Assembly: GCA_037965595.1 (NCBI GenBank)
Contig: CP150183.1
Coordinates: forward strand, 1,302,001 to 1,366,000
Length of the DNA stretch: 64,000 nucleotides
Direction: 5' to 3'
From: Alkalihalobacillus sp. FSL W8-0930
Lineage (GTDB): Bacteria > Bacillota > Bacilli > Bacillales > Bacillaceae_D
Shown here: piece by piece, positions 19,772 to 28,238 of the stretch
Position numbering within the stretch: the stretch's first letter is position 1
How the letters are laid out: every line of letters begins with the position of its first letter
Translations under genes and position numbers: made by a program
The notes under the pieces: model-generated
Told to the model about the DNA's origin: nothing
What the model saw: the letters and a program-made list of their open reading frames with translations, nothing else
Databases searched by the model: none

Positions 19772-21558
19772 GTGGAAGAACGCATCAATGCGGTGAATTA
19801 ACTGCACAGCATGAAGGAGTACAGGTTGAACTAAAAGGGTGGGTGCAACGTCGCCGTGATCTAGGACAAGTTATTTTCCTCGATGTACGTGACCGTTCAG
19901 GTATTGTACAGGTTGTATTTAGTCCAGATATTAATCAAGAAGCTCTAGCTATCGCTGAGAAAATTAGAAATGAATACGTGGTTTCCGTAACTGGAACGGT
20001 TGTAAAACGTAATGAAAAAACGGTTAATGACAAACTAGCAACGGGTGAAATTGAAGTACATGTATCTCAAATTGAGATCTTAAATGCGTCAAAATCATTA
20101 CCATTTCAAATTGAAGCTGATACGGATGCATCAGAGGATGTTCGCTTAAAGTATCGTTACTTAGACTTACGTCGTCCGGATATGCAAGATGTATTTAAAT
20201 TACGTCATCAAACAACGAGATTTATTCGTAACTTCCTGGATGATCAAACATTCTATGAGATTGAAACGCCAATGCTTACAAAAAGTACTCCAGAGGGAGC
20301 GCGTGACTACTTAGTTCCAAGCCGCGTTCATCATGGTAGCTTTTACGCATTACCGCAATCTCCGCAAATCTTTAAGCAGCTTTTAATGGTTTCTGGATTT
20401 GAGCGTTATTATCAAGTTGTTCGTTGCTTCCGTGATGAAGACTTACGAGCAGATCGTCAGCCAGAGTTTACGCAAGTGGACATTGAGACTTCATTTATGA
20501 GCACGGAAGAATTAATTAAGATGATGGAAGACATGATGTCAAGCCTTCTTAAGAAGGTAAAGGGCATTGATATTCCTACACCTTTCAAACGTATTTCTTA
20601 CGATGATGCAATGAATCGCTATGGTTCCGATAAACCTGACACACGTTTTGGAATGGAGTTAATCGACTTAAATGAAGTAGCAAAAACAACTGAATTTAAA
20701 GTTTTCCAAAATGCGCTTAACACTGGTGGCATGGTGAAGGGGCTTAACCTAAAAGGTGGCGCTACAAAGCTATCTCGTAAAGAAATTGACGCATTAGGAG
20801 AGTTTGTGAAGCCTTACGGTGCAAAAGGACTTGCTTGGTTAAAGGTTGAGGCTGATGGTTTAAAAGGACCAATTGCTAAGTTCTTTGACGAAGAGGGATC
20901 TGCAGCCCTTCAATCAGCTCTTGATGCAGAAGCAGGAGACTTACTATTCTTCGGAGCAGATAAAGCAACTGTTGTTCAAAATAGTCTAGGGGCTCTTCGT
21001 ATGAAGTTCGGTAAAGAGTTTGATTTGATCGACAAAGATGCATTCAACTTCTTATGGGTGATGAACTTCCCGCTTCTTGAGTACGATGAAGACGCACACC
21101 GTTTTGTTGCTGCGCATCATCCATTCACTAGCCCATTAAAAGAAGATCTTCATCTTCTTGAAACAGAGCCTGAAAATGTGCGTGCTGAAGCCTATGACCT
21201 TGTTTTAAATGGATACGAGCTAGGTGGAGGATCTCAACGTATTTACAAGCGTGATGTTCAGGAGAAAATGTTTAAAGCTCTTGGTTTTACAGAGGAAGCA
21301 GCGCGTGAGGAATTTGGTTTCTTAATGGAAGCATTTGAATACGGCACGCCTCCACATGGTGGAATTGCACTTGGACTTGACCGCATGGTTATGCTGTTAG
21401 CAGGTAAGAGTAACCTACGCGATACAATCGCGTTCCCGAAAACAGCAAGCGCAAGCGACCTCTTAACAAATGCTCCATCCGAAGTAAGTGTAGAACAATT
21501 AATTGACTTGAACTTATCTGTTATTGGTAAGAAACGTACAGAAGAAGTGAAGCTGTAA
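19768..21558 (+). CDS. aspS: Aspartyl-tRNA synthetase
   Basis: AspRS is a class II synthetase for tRNA-Asp. The 596-residue protein has an N-terminal OB-fold anticodon-binding domain (about residues 1-110) and then the class II core with [19 protein letters not shown]. Motif 2 is [20 protein letters not shown]. The bacterial GAD insertion (about 290-410) follows. Motif 3 is [21 protein letters not shown]. Its start overlaps the hisS stop, so both are made from one T-box controlled transcript. Repeat R2 follows its stop codon. Confidence 0.97.
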   Translation: MSGRTHQCGELTAQHEGVQVELKGWVQRRRDLGQVIFLDVRDRSGIVQVVFSPDINQEALAIAEKIRNEYVVSVTGTVVKRNEKTVNDKLATGEIEVHVSQIEILNASKSLPFQIEADTDASEDVRLKYRYLDLRRPDMQDVFKLRHQTTRFIRNFLDDQTFYEIETPMLTKSTPEGARDYLVPSRVHHGSFYALPQSPQIFKQLLMVSGFERYYQVVRCFRDEDLRADRQPEFTQVDIETSFMSTEELIKMMEDMMSSLLKKVKGIDIPTPFKRISYDDAMNRYGSDKPDTRFGMELIDLNEVAKTTEFKVFQNALNTGGMVKGLNLKGGATKLSRKEIDALGEFVKPYGAKGLAWLKVEADGLKGPIAKFFDEEGSAALQSALDAEAGDLLFFGADKATVVQNSLGALRMKFGKEFDLIDKDAFNFLWVMNFPLLEYDEDAHRFVAAHHPFTSPLKEDLHLLETEPENVRAEAYDLVLNGYELGGGSQRIYKRDVQEKMFKALGFTEEAAREEFGFLMEAFEYGTPPHGGIALGLDRMVMLLAGKSNLRDTIAFPKTASASDLLTNAPSEVSVEQLIDLNLSVIGKKRTEEVKL

Positions 21559-21757
21559 GGCTAAACAAGATGCAAGGACAAAACTAAAAGGTCAACAATA
21601 AAATGGCGAATGATTCTACGATTGAATCATTCGCCATTCGTTTTTTCCGTTTTTTAGGTGAGACGAGCGGAAGGAGAACCCGAGACTCCTGTGGAAAAGT
21701 ACGCGGTGAAGACACTGTAGCGGTGCTTTTTCCGCGAAAGGGGCTGAGGCCGTACCC

Positions 21758-23325
21758 CATAGCCGTCAAGTTAAGAAAGGAAAAAGAAAGAGCTCATCCT
21801 TTATCTTGTAGTGGATCTAGTATTTTCCATCAGGGTACGTATGGATAGATTGGCTCTTTTTATATTTTTTTGCACCGGATTCTACCGTTTTACTCCATAC
21901 GCGCATGTGTTTCATAGGCGATCTGTAAGATGTCATAGGGACTTTGATGGCGGTGGCGATGGTCTTTTCGTCCATATCGGTAAATGTTCTCGTAGATATT
22001 TTCTAGAACGTCTTCTAATGAAGAACGATGATAGAGAGCGTATCCTTTTGACTCTTCTATAGCCCTTTTGGCATGATGGATACACTTGTATTCACTGCCT
22101 TCGAGGTGGTGTTTTTGATGAAGATAGAACCGGCATTGAAACGCCACCATCGAAGAAAGCAGAATGTGTATAAGTTTCCCATACATGTGGCAGAGAAACC
22201 GATCTGGATTCATCGCGCGCACGTGATCAATGGCGAAAAGGGATTTCCACGTTTTGAAAAGAATCTCGACTTGCCAGCGTAAGGAATACATCGGATACAA
22301 TGCTTGCACATCCATTTCTTCCTGTGTTAGGTTAGTGGCAAGGATTTGGGTATGATCCTTTTTGTCGGCGGATTGGGTATGACCCCCTTTCCGTCTTCTT
22401 TTTCGTAAACCGGCTTTCCTCTTGTTTTGTTGATCCTCTGTCAATCGTTGCACGATGACACGGGTTTGAAGGGTGTTCTTTCCTTTGACCCCTAATTGGA
22501 TGACCCCATAATCTTTGATCGCTCCCGGTTCTAGCTGCTTCGCATCTTCTTCTGGTTTGATTTGGATTCGTTCCCCTTGATCATCTCTAGTCCAATAGGT
22601 CATATTGGCCGGCGTCCGCGTGATATAAGAAGCGCCTGCACGATCAATTTGTTTCAAATGGTCGCCAGAAAAGTAGCCGAGATCACGGATGATCAAATCT
22701 CCTGGCTGGATCGTATCGGCTAATGCATAGGCGGCGTGATGGTCACTTTCTCTTGAACCGCAAAGTAAGGTATGCAAAAATTTCCCCTCATATAGCTCAT
22801 ACTCTAAATGAATTTTCGCTCCATCTGAAGAAGTACCTTCTTTCCTTGGTCGTTCAAATGAAGTCGCATCTAAGATGCGGATCCGAGAAAACGGGGTCTC
22901 CGGAAGAGGTGGCATGGCGATGACCTCTTGTTTGCCCGCCAATTGAAAAAACACATGCTTCAAAAAAGCGGCTCCTTTTTCATCGAAGCGTTGGTGTAAG
23001 GCTTGTTTGGAGAGCTGGGTATTCGATTCACGCGAAAGAGCTCCACAAAGCTGTGTTAACTCTGTAGAACCCACGGGTTGAGGCAGAAACGCACAAATAC
23101 TCAAGAAATCCTCAGGTTTTAATTTCTTTAGACGCTGTACAAACCCAACGTCTCGGGCAGATTGGCGAAGGTTCGGTACAGATAAAACGTCCAACACGGT
23201 TTTCGCAAACGTACTGAACTCCTCTTTTAAAGACACAAACGATCCCTCCCTAGGACTGGTTAAACCCCCATCCTAACGAAGAATCGTCTATAATTAAACC
23301 GATTTTACTTAACTTGACGGCTATG
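21758..23325. mobile_element. IS4-family (IS231-like) insertion sequence, copy A
   Basis: This is a complete 1568-bp element with perfect 18-bp terminal inverted repeats (CATAGCCGTCAAGTTAAG at 21758 and its complement ending at 23325). It is flanked by a 10-bp direct repeat GGCCGTACCC (21748-21757 and 23326-23335). The ends resemble the CATnnCCnTCAAnTTAAG ends of IS231, and IS231 makes duplications of 10-12 bp. One transposase gene lies on the minus strand. The same element, apparently identical, occurs at 51651-53218 in the same orientation. Confidence 0.95.
21890..23236 (-). CDS. IS4-family transposase, copy A
   Basis: This is a 448-residue DDE transposase with the first catalytic Asp in RILDATSFERP and the second in LIIRDLGYFSGDHL. 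The IS4 signature Y-x2-R-x3-E-x6-K appears as YSLRWQVEILFKTWK and contains the catalytic Glu. The start is GTG at 23236, preceded by GGGAGGG. The frame is intact and the ends and target duplication are intact, so it is probably active or recently so. The protein is identical to that of copy B. Short plus-strand frames inside it are shadows. Confidence 0.95.
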   Translation of the reverse strand: MSLKEEFSTFAKTVLDVLSVPNLRQSARDVGFVQRLKKLKPEDFLSICAFLPQPVGSTELTQLCGALSRESNTQLSKQALHQRFDEKGAAFLKHVFFQLAGKQEVIAMPPLPETPFSRIRILDATSFERPRKEGTSSDGAKIHLEYELYEGKFLHTLLCGSRESDHHAAYALADTIQPGDLIIRDLGYFSGDHLKQIDRAGASYITRTPANMTYWTRDDQGERIQIKPEEDAKQLEPGAIKDYGVIQLGVKGKNTLQTRVIVQRLTEDQQNKRKAGLRKRRRKGGHTQSADKKDHTQILATNLTQEEMDVQALYPMYSLRWQVEILFKTWKSLFAIDHVRAMNPDRFLCHMYGKLIHILLSSMVAFQCRFYLHQKHHLEGSEYKCIHHAKRAIEESKGYALYHRSSLEDVLENIYENIYRYGRKDHRHRHQSPYDILQIAYETHARME

Positions 23326-23428
23326 GGCCGTACCCACGGAAAGGGAGGGATTCTCCTGTAGCGGGTAATGTGCTATGTTCGGGTTCGGGTTTGGCTATCC
23401 AAAACAATGTTAGTCCCGTCCTCAATCA

Positions 23429-23734
23429 TTACATATTGTACTTAGTGGATGGCATAAGTACTTTAAATTCTTTAATTAAGTCCGTTGGTTCCTTCTTAAT
23501 ATAGTATGTTCGAATCCCACCCGTTGTATGAAGGTAAAGGAATCCCATTTTATTATCACGCTCATCTAAACGATACGAAATATCAAGTACTTGTTTAATA
23601 GGGTAGCTCGCATCCTTTACTTCAATTCGATCTTCATACAACAGTAAGTCAAAGGATGTTTCTACAGTGCGTTTTTCAATCCAACCAATTTCTTGTTTCA
23701 CTTCAATACAGCGATGCACAGCAAGTGGTTCCAT
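23429..23734 (-). CDS. Conserved hypothetical protein of 101 residues
   Basis: This is a small soluble protein of alternating beta strands (FDLLLYEDRIEVKDASYPIKQVLDISYRL, then GFLYLHTTGGIRTYYIKKEP) and a final helix (TDLIKEFKVLM). The pattern suggests a PH-like or beta-barrel fold, but I recognise no named family. A GGAGGAACGCC ribosome site precedes the ATG on the minus strand, supporting a real gene. It lies between the interrupted repeat R2 and the 6S RNA, so it has no operon partner. Confidence 0.7.
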   Translation of the reverse strand: MEPLAVHRCIEVKQEIGWIEKRTVETSFDLLLYEDRIEVKDASYPIKQVLDISYRLDERDNKMGFLYLHTTGGIRTYYIKKEPTDLIKEFKVLMPSTKYNM

Positions 23735-23825
23735 GGCGTTCCTCCATACGTTTTATAGTCTTATCTGTATCATAACGCATTTACCTATTGAACTAAACTA
23801 ATCACGTTTATGTGATGCGTAATGA

Positions 23826-23854
23826 TTGCGTGAGTAAAGCTTTCGTGATATACT
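23826..23854 (+). promoter_or_regulatory. Promoter of the 6S RNA gene
   Basis: TTGCGT at 23826-23831 and TATACT at 23849-23854 have a 17-base spacer and an extended -10 TGA just before the -10 box. The predicted start near 23861 lies about 12 bases before the closing stem of the RNA. Confidence 0.7.
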
Positions 23855-23872
23855 CATTTCAACAAAAACATA

Positions 23873-24049
23873 ATCCTGAGATGTTCGTATTCTCTTGTTC
23901 TTTTTTGAGCCAACACTTTTTGATAGGGAGCCTGCTCGTTATTTATAGGATTACAAGCCTTGTAAGATGAGAGGACGTAAGAGTATAAGTACATGGCACC
24001 CACCTGCTTCGCAGGTTCAAAAACCATAGACCTACGGCATATTCGGGAT
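23873..24049 (+). ncRNA. bsrB: 6S RNA (BsrB/6S-2-like)
   Basis: The RNA binds the sigma-A RNA polymerase holoenzyme and mimics an open promoter. The 5' end ATCCTGAG (23873) and the 3' end TTCGGGAT (to 24049) form the closing stem. A second helix pairs TTCGTA with TACGG after an internal loop, and a hairpin with arms ACCTGC and GCAGGT lies near 24002-24015 in the 3' half, leaving a large unpaired centre. The interval of about 177 bases has no open frame. Its place between aspS and tcdA (yrvM) is that of bsrB in B. subtilis. The exact ends are approximate. Confidence 0.8.
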
Positions 24050-24080
24050 TTATGTTTTCTATATAATTATGTACATGGTT

Positions 24081-24104
24081 ACGCCCTATCTAGAGGCGTT
24101 TTTT
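24081..24104 (+). terminator. Terminator after the 6S RNA
   Basis: A short stem, ACGCC with GGCGT (24081-24085 and 24095-24099), is followed by a T run. The stem is only five pairs, so it is a modest terminator, but it is well placed after the RNA. Confidence 0.6.
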
Positions 24105-24205
24105 ATTTGTCTATACATTCGATTTACCTAATGAAAAGCTCATGATATAGTTATTCGAGGATTATATACTTACATGTTGTGTAAGAGGAGAAGGGAGAAA
24201 TACGC

Positions 24206-24970
24206 TTGTTACATCAATTTTCACGTAATGAATTAGCCATTGGACATGATGGACTTGATCGACTAAAGGGAAGCACTGTTGCTGTGCTCGGTATAGGAGG
24301 CGTTGGCTCGTTTTCAGCAGAAGCATTAGCACGTTCTGGAGTGGGGCGTTTAATATTAGTAGATAAGGATGATGTGGACATCACTAATGTGAATCGTCAA
24401 ATTCATGCCTTACTCTCAACTGTGGGCAGACCTAAGGTAGAACTAATGGAAGAACGAATCAAAGATATTAACCCTGATTGTGAGGTTATTGCATTAAAAA
24501 TGTTTTATACGGAGGAAACGTATGAACAATTTTTTGCGTATGGGCTTGATTATGTGATCGATGCCAGTGATACCATTTCGTATAAAGTTCATCTAATGAA
24601 AGAGTGTATTAGTCGTAAGATACCAATTATCTCGAGCATGGGTGTAGCAAATAAGATGGATCCGACAAAATTACGCATTACAGATATCTCTAAAACGTCC
24701 TATGATCCAATTGCTCGTGTCGTACGTCGTAAATTACGCGAGTCAAAGATCTATAAAGGTGTTGAAGTCGTTTTCTCTGATGAACAACCCATCCAAATTA
24801 GGGAAGACATTCGCAAAGAGATTGTCTCTGAACAAGCAGAGAATGGGTCGATTCGAAAAGCAAAAATGCCGCCTTCTTCAAATGCGTTTGTTCCCTCTGT
24901 CTGTGGACTAATCATGGCTGGCCATGTCATCACAAACCTTCTAGAAGGTATTGAAATGAATCGTTCATAA
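24206..24970 (+). CDS. tcdA: tRNA threonylcarbamoyladenosine dehydratase TcdA
   Basis: TcdA is an E1-like enzyme that uses ATP to cyclise t6A37 to ct6A in ANN-decoding tRNAs. The 254-residue protein has the ATP-binding AVLGIGGVGSFSAEALARSG motif, DKDDVDITNVNRQ, and the catalytic-loop region with DYVIDASDTISYK. It starts with TTG at 24206 after AGGAGAAGGGAG, giving LHQFSRNELAIG, which matches the family start. It is YrvM in B. subtilis, also next to bsrB. A strong terminator follows. Confidence 0.95.
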   Translation: MLHQFSRNELAIGHDGLDRLKGSTVAVLGIGGVGSFSAEALARSGVGRLILVDKDDVDITNVNRQIHALLSTVGRPKVELMEERIKDINPDCEVIALKMFYTEETYEQFFAYGLDYVIDASDTISYKVHLMKECISRKIPIISSMGVANKMDPTKLRITDISKTSYDPIARVVRRKLRESKIYKGVEVVFSDEQPIQIREDIRKEIVSEQAENGSIRKAKMPPSSNAFVPSVCGLIMAGHVITNLLEGIEMNRS

Positions 24971-24971
24971 T

Positions 24972-25019
24972 AAAAAGATGTTTGCTACACCTAAGGGGTA
25001 TAAGCAAACATCTTTTTTT
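24972..25019. terminator. Bidirectional terminator between tcdA and the RsfA-like gene
   Basis: A perfect 15-bp stem (24972-24986 with 25003-25017) flanked by A and T runs serves both convergent genes. The minus-strand stop codon at 25018 lies at its edge. Confidence 0.93.
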
Positions 25020-25668
25020 ATTTCGCCACTTTTTCTAAATTTCCATTCTTGTCCATCTTGAATGCCGCACTTGAGAGGGCTTCCTCATCCTCTAAAATAG
25101 CCATACGACGTGCTCGATTCATAATTTGAATAAGAGACTGGTAATCTTCTTCAATAATGCTATTGTCTTGTTTAATCTTTTGTAGTTCCTGTTGCATTAT
25201 ATAATTCTGTCTTTTTAATTCTTCATTTTCAGCAAGAATCAATTGCAGTTCATTTGAACTTGATTTATGGCTGTCTTGATTTTCTGCATACTGATGAAGC
25301 GCTTGGATAATACCCTCTAAAGAATGATCCTCAACTGATGACGTTGAAGAAGTCGCGGACATCGGGCTTGGACTCGGATACATTAAGGAAGCAGGTGCCC
25401 AAACTGGTTTTTTAGAAGAGTAGTATGTGAAGCCTGCTGCTCTTTTTCGTTCCTTGCGCTCTCTCTTAGAGTCTTCAATCGCATTAAGATGTTTTTGCCT
25501 AACTACGGCATTCCATCTGAAGCCACAAGCGGCAGATGTTCGATTTAATTTATCTCCAACTTCATCAAAAGCTCTTAATTGTGTGCTCCCATCTGTAATG
25601 TGGGCCAATACGGTTTCTGCTAGTAACACATCGTCCTCGTGAGACCAAGCATCCTGTCTAATTTTCAA
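25018..25668 (-). CDS. RsfA-family prespore transcriptional regulator
   Basis: The protein of about 216 residues has an N-terminal Myb/SANT-like DNA-binding domain (KIRQDAWSHEDDVLLAETVLAHI, then SAACGFRWNAVVR) and a C-terminal coiled coil (ELQLILAENEELKRQNYIMQ). This is the layout of RsfA, YlbO and YwfN-type regulators, some of which act under sigma-F in the prespore. An in-frame ATG at 25677 overlaps the GAAAGG ribosome site. The TTG at 25668 gives MKIRQDAWS, aligned with RsfA, and was chosen. Its targets are unknown. Confidence 0.87.
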   Translation of the reverse strand: MKIRQDAWSHEDDVLLAETVLAHITDGSTQLRAFDEVGDKLNRTSAACGFRWNAVVRQKHLNAIEDSKRERKERKRAAGFTYYSSKKPVWAPASLMYPSPSPMSATSSTSSVEDHSLEGIIQALHQYAENQDSHKSSSNELQLILAENEELKRQNYIMQQELQKIKQDNSIIEEDYQSLIQIMNRARRMAILEDEEALSSAAFKMDKNGNLEKVAK

Positions 25669-25833
25669 GTAGATCATCCTTTCATTCTACAACGGTGTAA
25701 TGTGTGTGCTATAAGAATAGTGGTACTACTACTTTTTCCAAATGAAACAGATTGTATACCAGTGTGCTAGAAAAAAAGTCTGACTGATTTAATTCCTTTT
25801 AATTTGATCGGATTTGTTGGAGCCTTCCGTTTT

Positions 25834-25840
25834 TGTCGAA
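25834..25840. promoter_or_regulatory. Perfect Spo0A-box-like heptamer before the kinase gene
   Basis: TGTCGAA, the 0A-box core, occurs 60 bases before the kinase start in a T/A-flanked context. A heptamer can occur by chance, so this is suggestive only. The kinase is of the sporulation type, which makes feedback by Spo0A plausible. Confidence 0.35.
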
Positions 25841-25850
25841 AAAAGTGTAA

Positions 25851-25870
25851 ACTAAGACAATAGTCTTAGT
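25851..25870. promoter_or_regulatory. Palindrome in the kinase promoter region
   Basis: Perfect 8-bp arms ACTAAGAC and GTCTTAGT are separated by AATA. No T run follows, so it is an operator-like site rather than a terminator. An almost identical palindrome lies at 46156-46171 upstream of greA. Confidence 0.55.
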
Positions 25871-25899
25871 CTTACAGATTTCATACATATGAGGTGCCT

Positions 25900-28047
25900 A
25901 TGTTTAAAACATTACGATCAAAATTGATCCTGTTTTTTTCTTGTGTAACGTTTCTTCCTCTTTTACTAATAGGTGCGATTATGTTTCAATTTCAACGAGA
26001 TGATCTATCATTACAGTTGGAAGATCAATTAGTGAGAGTGCTAGAAAATCGAGTCATTGCCTTGGAAGATTTTCTGACCGAGAGGCAATCTAATTTAGAA
26101 CTTTTAGCGAGGAACCCGATCATACAAGATACAAGCTCTAGCATGACCGATATTCGAGATGAACTCATTTCTTACGAATCGGCTTATCCATATTTTCTTG
26201 ATACGCTTTTTATAGATGACGATGAATTTATAACCGTACATAATCAAGGCGTTACTTCAAATCTAACGACTGAGGAATCTGCTTGGTATACTCAAGCTCA
26301 ACAAAATGGAGTTGGCATGGAAGAGATCGATAGGGAATTTTATGAAGAGCCTTCATTTATCTTAAGTCAAGCCGTATACGATGAAGATGACAATGTGCTT
26401 GGAGTTGTTGCGTCAACCATTGATTTCACAAAGATTAAGGACAAATTGAATCAAGCGAATATTGAATACACAGAAAATAAACAAAGTGAGTACGCATTTA
26501 TGTTTACTCAGGATGGAGAGTTACTTGCTCATCCAGACCACAATTTAATTATGAGTCAATTTAATTACTTTGATGCAAATCAATTTACGGAGCAGAGCTT
26601 TATTGATTTTGTGGAAAAAGGAGATCTCTATTTTAATGCTACTAATGAGATGATTCAAACCTATCAAGAGATCCAAACGCTTGGTGGAGAAGGAGATACG
26701 TGGTACGTTGCAATTTCTGTTCCTCAAAGCGATTTATACACTTCGCAGAACCATTTATTACTAAGCTACATCGGATTATTTAGCTGTATATTCATTATTA
26801 CGTTGTTCGCCGTTTTAAAGCTGGCTAATTATATTGTAAAGCCTTTGGAACAATTGGTTGTAGCAACAAAAACCTTTACTTTTTATAATAAGATTGATCC
26901 AATTACTCAAGGCTTTTATCAAGAGGCTGATACATTAACTCGAGCATTCCGGTTAATGACAACGAAGCTGTTAAACCGAGAACGGAGTCATCAGAAATCA
27001 AGCTTAATTCTTGAAACAACCGAGAATGGAATACTGGCCTATAGGGTTGAGGATCAAGTCATTACAACCTTTAATGCAGCTTGTGAAGAGCTCTTTAATA
27101 TCAAACGAGATCAGATAGTAGGCCTTAATTTAACGGAAGCATCCATCATCAATTCTAGGTTCAAAATCTTTTTGCATTCGGCAGAGTTGGAAGTGGATTC
27201 AGCCCCTAAAAATGATCAGAGCTACGAGTTTAATTGTCCTTTTCCAGATGATCATCATACGTTTTTCATTAGTATTTCTAAACTGGCTGAGGATAAGGAA
27301 ATTATTGTAGATCAAGATGTATTAATTGTTTTTAATGATGTGACTGAAAAACGAGCTATGCAACAACAACTTGTTCGTTCTGAAAAATCTAAAGTTGTTG
27401 GGGAGCTGGCAGCTGGGTTTGCTCATGAAATACGTAATCCATTAAGTACGATAAAAGGGTTTCTACAAATTTTCCAGCGTGAGGAGCGTCAGGAAAGTAA
27501 AAAGAGTCAGTTTGAGTTAATGGTCCAAGAAATAGATCGTGTAAATAATATTATTAAGGATTTATTGAATATGGCTAGGCCGGAACCCCTACAAAAAGTA
27601 GAGACAAATGTATTGGAAATACTTAATCAAACAAGACAAATGTTCTTAGCTGAAGCAAATGAGCGTAATATCACCTTCACATTGACACATGCAGCGAATC
27701 TACCCGTTGCTTGGGTAGATGCTGATAAGGTGAAACAAGTGATGATGAATCTTGTGAAAAATGCGATGGATTCAATGATGGACCAAGGGGAGTTATCGAT
27801 ACAAGTAAAAGAAAGCGAATCAAATCAATTGCTCATTATTGTGCAGGATAATGGTATTGGCATGAGTGAGGAGACGCTTGCACGTATCGGTACACCGTTT
27901 TTTACAACTAAGTCAGATGGCACAGGGCTTGGGTTAATGACGTGCTTCCGAATTGCAGAGGAATTACAGGGTTCATTAACTGTTGAAAGTCAAGAAGGGG
28001 AAGGAACGTCATTCTTTTTTCAATTGCCGGTGTATCGAGAGAAATAA
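25900..28047 (+). CDS. Membrane sensor histidine kinase, sporulation-kinase type
   Basis: The protein of about 715 residues contains, in order, a first membrane helix (about 12-30), a dCache-like extracellular domain (to about 285), a second helix (LSYIGLFSCIFIITLFAVL), HAMP (about 312-365), PAS (about 375-490), HisKA with the phospho-acceptor His near residue 509 in FAHEIRNPLSTIKGF, and HATPase with NLVKNAMDSM, DNGIGM, GTPFFTTK and GTGLGL. No response regulator is adjacent. Orphan kinases of this build include KinB- and KinE-type enzymes feeding Spo0F. The GTG at 25894 overlaps the GAGGTG ribosome site, so the ATG at 25900 is preferred. Confidence 0.9.
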   Translation: MFKTLRSKLILFFSCVTFLPLLLIGAIMFQFQRDDLSLQLEDQLVRVLENRVIALEDFLTERQSNLELLARNPIIQDTSSSMTDIRDELISYESAYPYFLDTLFIDDDEFITVHNQGVTSNLTTEESAWYTQAQQNGVGMEEIDREFYEEPSFILSQAVYDEDDNVLGVVASTIDFTKIKDKLNQANIEYTENKQSEYAFMFTQDGELLAHPDHNLIMSQFNYFDANQFTEQSFIDFVEKGDLYFNATNEMIQTYQEIQTLGGEGDTWYVAISVPQSDLYTSQNHLLLSYIGLFSCIFIITLFAVLKLANYIVKPLEQLVVATKTFTFYNKIDPITQGFYQEADTLTRAFRLMTTKLLNRERSHQKSSLILETTENGILAYRVEDQVITTFNAACEELFNIKRDQIVGLNLTEASIINSRFKIFLHSAELEVDSAPKNDQSYEFNCPFPDDHHTFFISISKLAEDKEIIVDQDVLIVFNDVTEKRAMQQQLVRSEKSKVVGELAAGFAHEIRNPLSTIKGFLQIFQREERQESKKSQFELMVQEIDRVNNIIKDLLNMARPEPLQKVETNVLEILNQTRQMFLAEANERNITFTLTHAANLPVAWVDADKVKQVMMNLVKNAMDSMMDQGELSIQVKESESNQLLIIVQDNGIGMSEETLARIGTPFFTTKSDGTGLGLMTCFRIAEELQGSLTVESQEGEGTSFFFQLPVYREK

Positions 28048-28053
28048 AAAAAG

Positions 28054-28232
28054 AAGAGCCTGGAACAAAACTAAAATTAATGAGAAAATGGCGAATGATT
28101 TGATTGCAGAATCATTCGCCATTCGTGTTTTTTTTATTTTTTTACTTGAACAAGCGAGGGATTCTCATGTAGCGGATTTGGTGCTATGTTTGTGTTTTGC
28201 TTGCTACATGAATATTATGTCCCGGTCTCTTG
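28054..28232 (+). repeat. Structured intergenic repeat R3 (short form)
   Basis: The outer ends AAGAGCCTGGAAC and ATGTCCCGGTCTCTT are nearly complementary. Inside are the hairpin GGCGAATGATT with its complement, a run of Ts, and GAGGGATTCTCATGTAGCGG. Like R1 it lacks the central block of about 100 bases. It fills the gap between the convergent kinase and rarA genes and probably ends both transcripts. Confidence 0.85.
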
Positions 28233-28238
28233 TCTAAT

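Larger units (their letters stand above)
21573..23422 (+). repeat. Structured intergenic repeat R2 (long form), interrupted by an insertion sequence
   Basis: The left part (21573-21757) has the outer arm, the GGCGAATGATTC hairpin and the central block ending GGGGCTGAGGCCGTACCC. The right part (23326-23422) resumes with GGCCGTACCCACGGAAAGG and GAGGGATTCTCCTGTAGCGG and ends AGTCCCGTCCT. Removing the element and one target copy restores a repeat of about 272 bp collinear with R5. It lies directly after aspS. The outer ends AAGGAC and GTCCT can pair. Confidence 0.85.

Noticed and set aside
21811-22923. Plus-strand frames inside insertion sequence copy A (and the same at 51704-52816)
   Set aside because: They lie opposite an intact transposase gene and are exact shadows in both copies.
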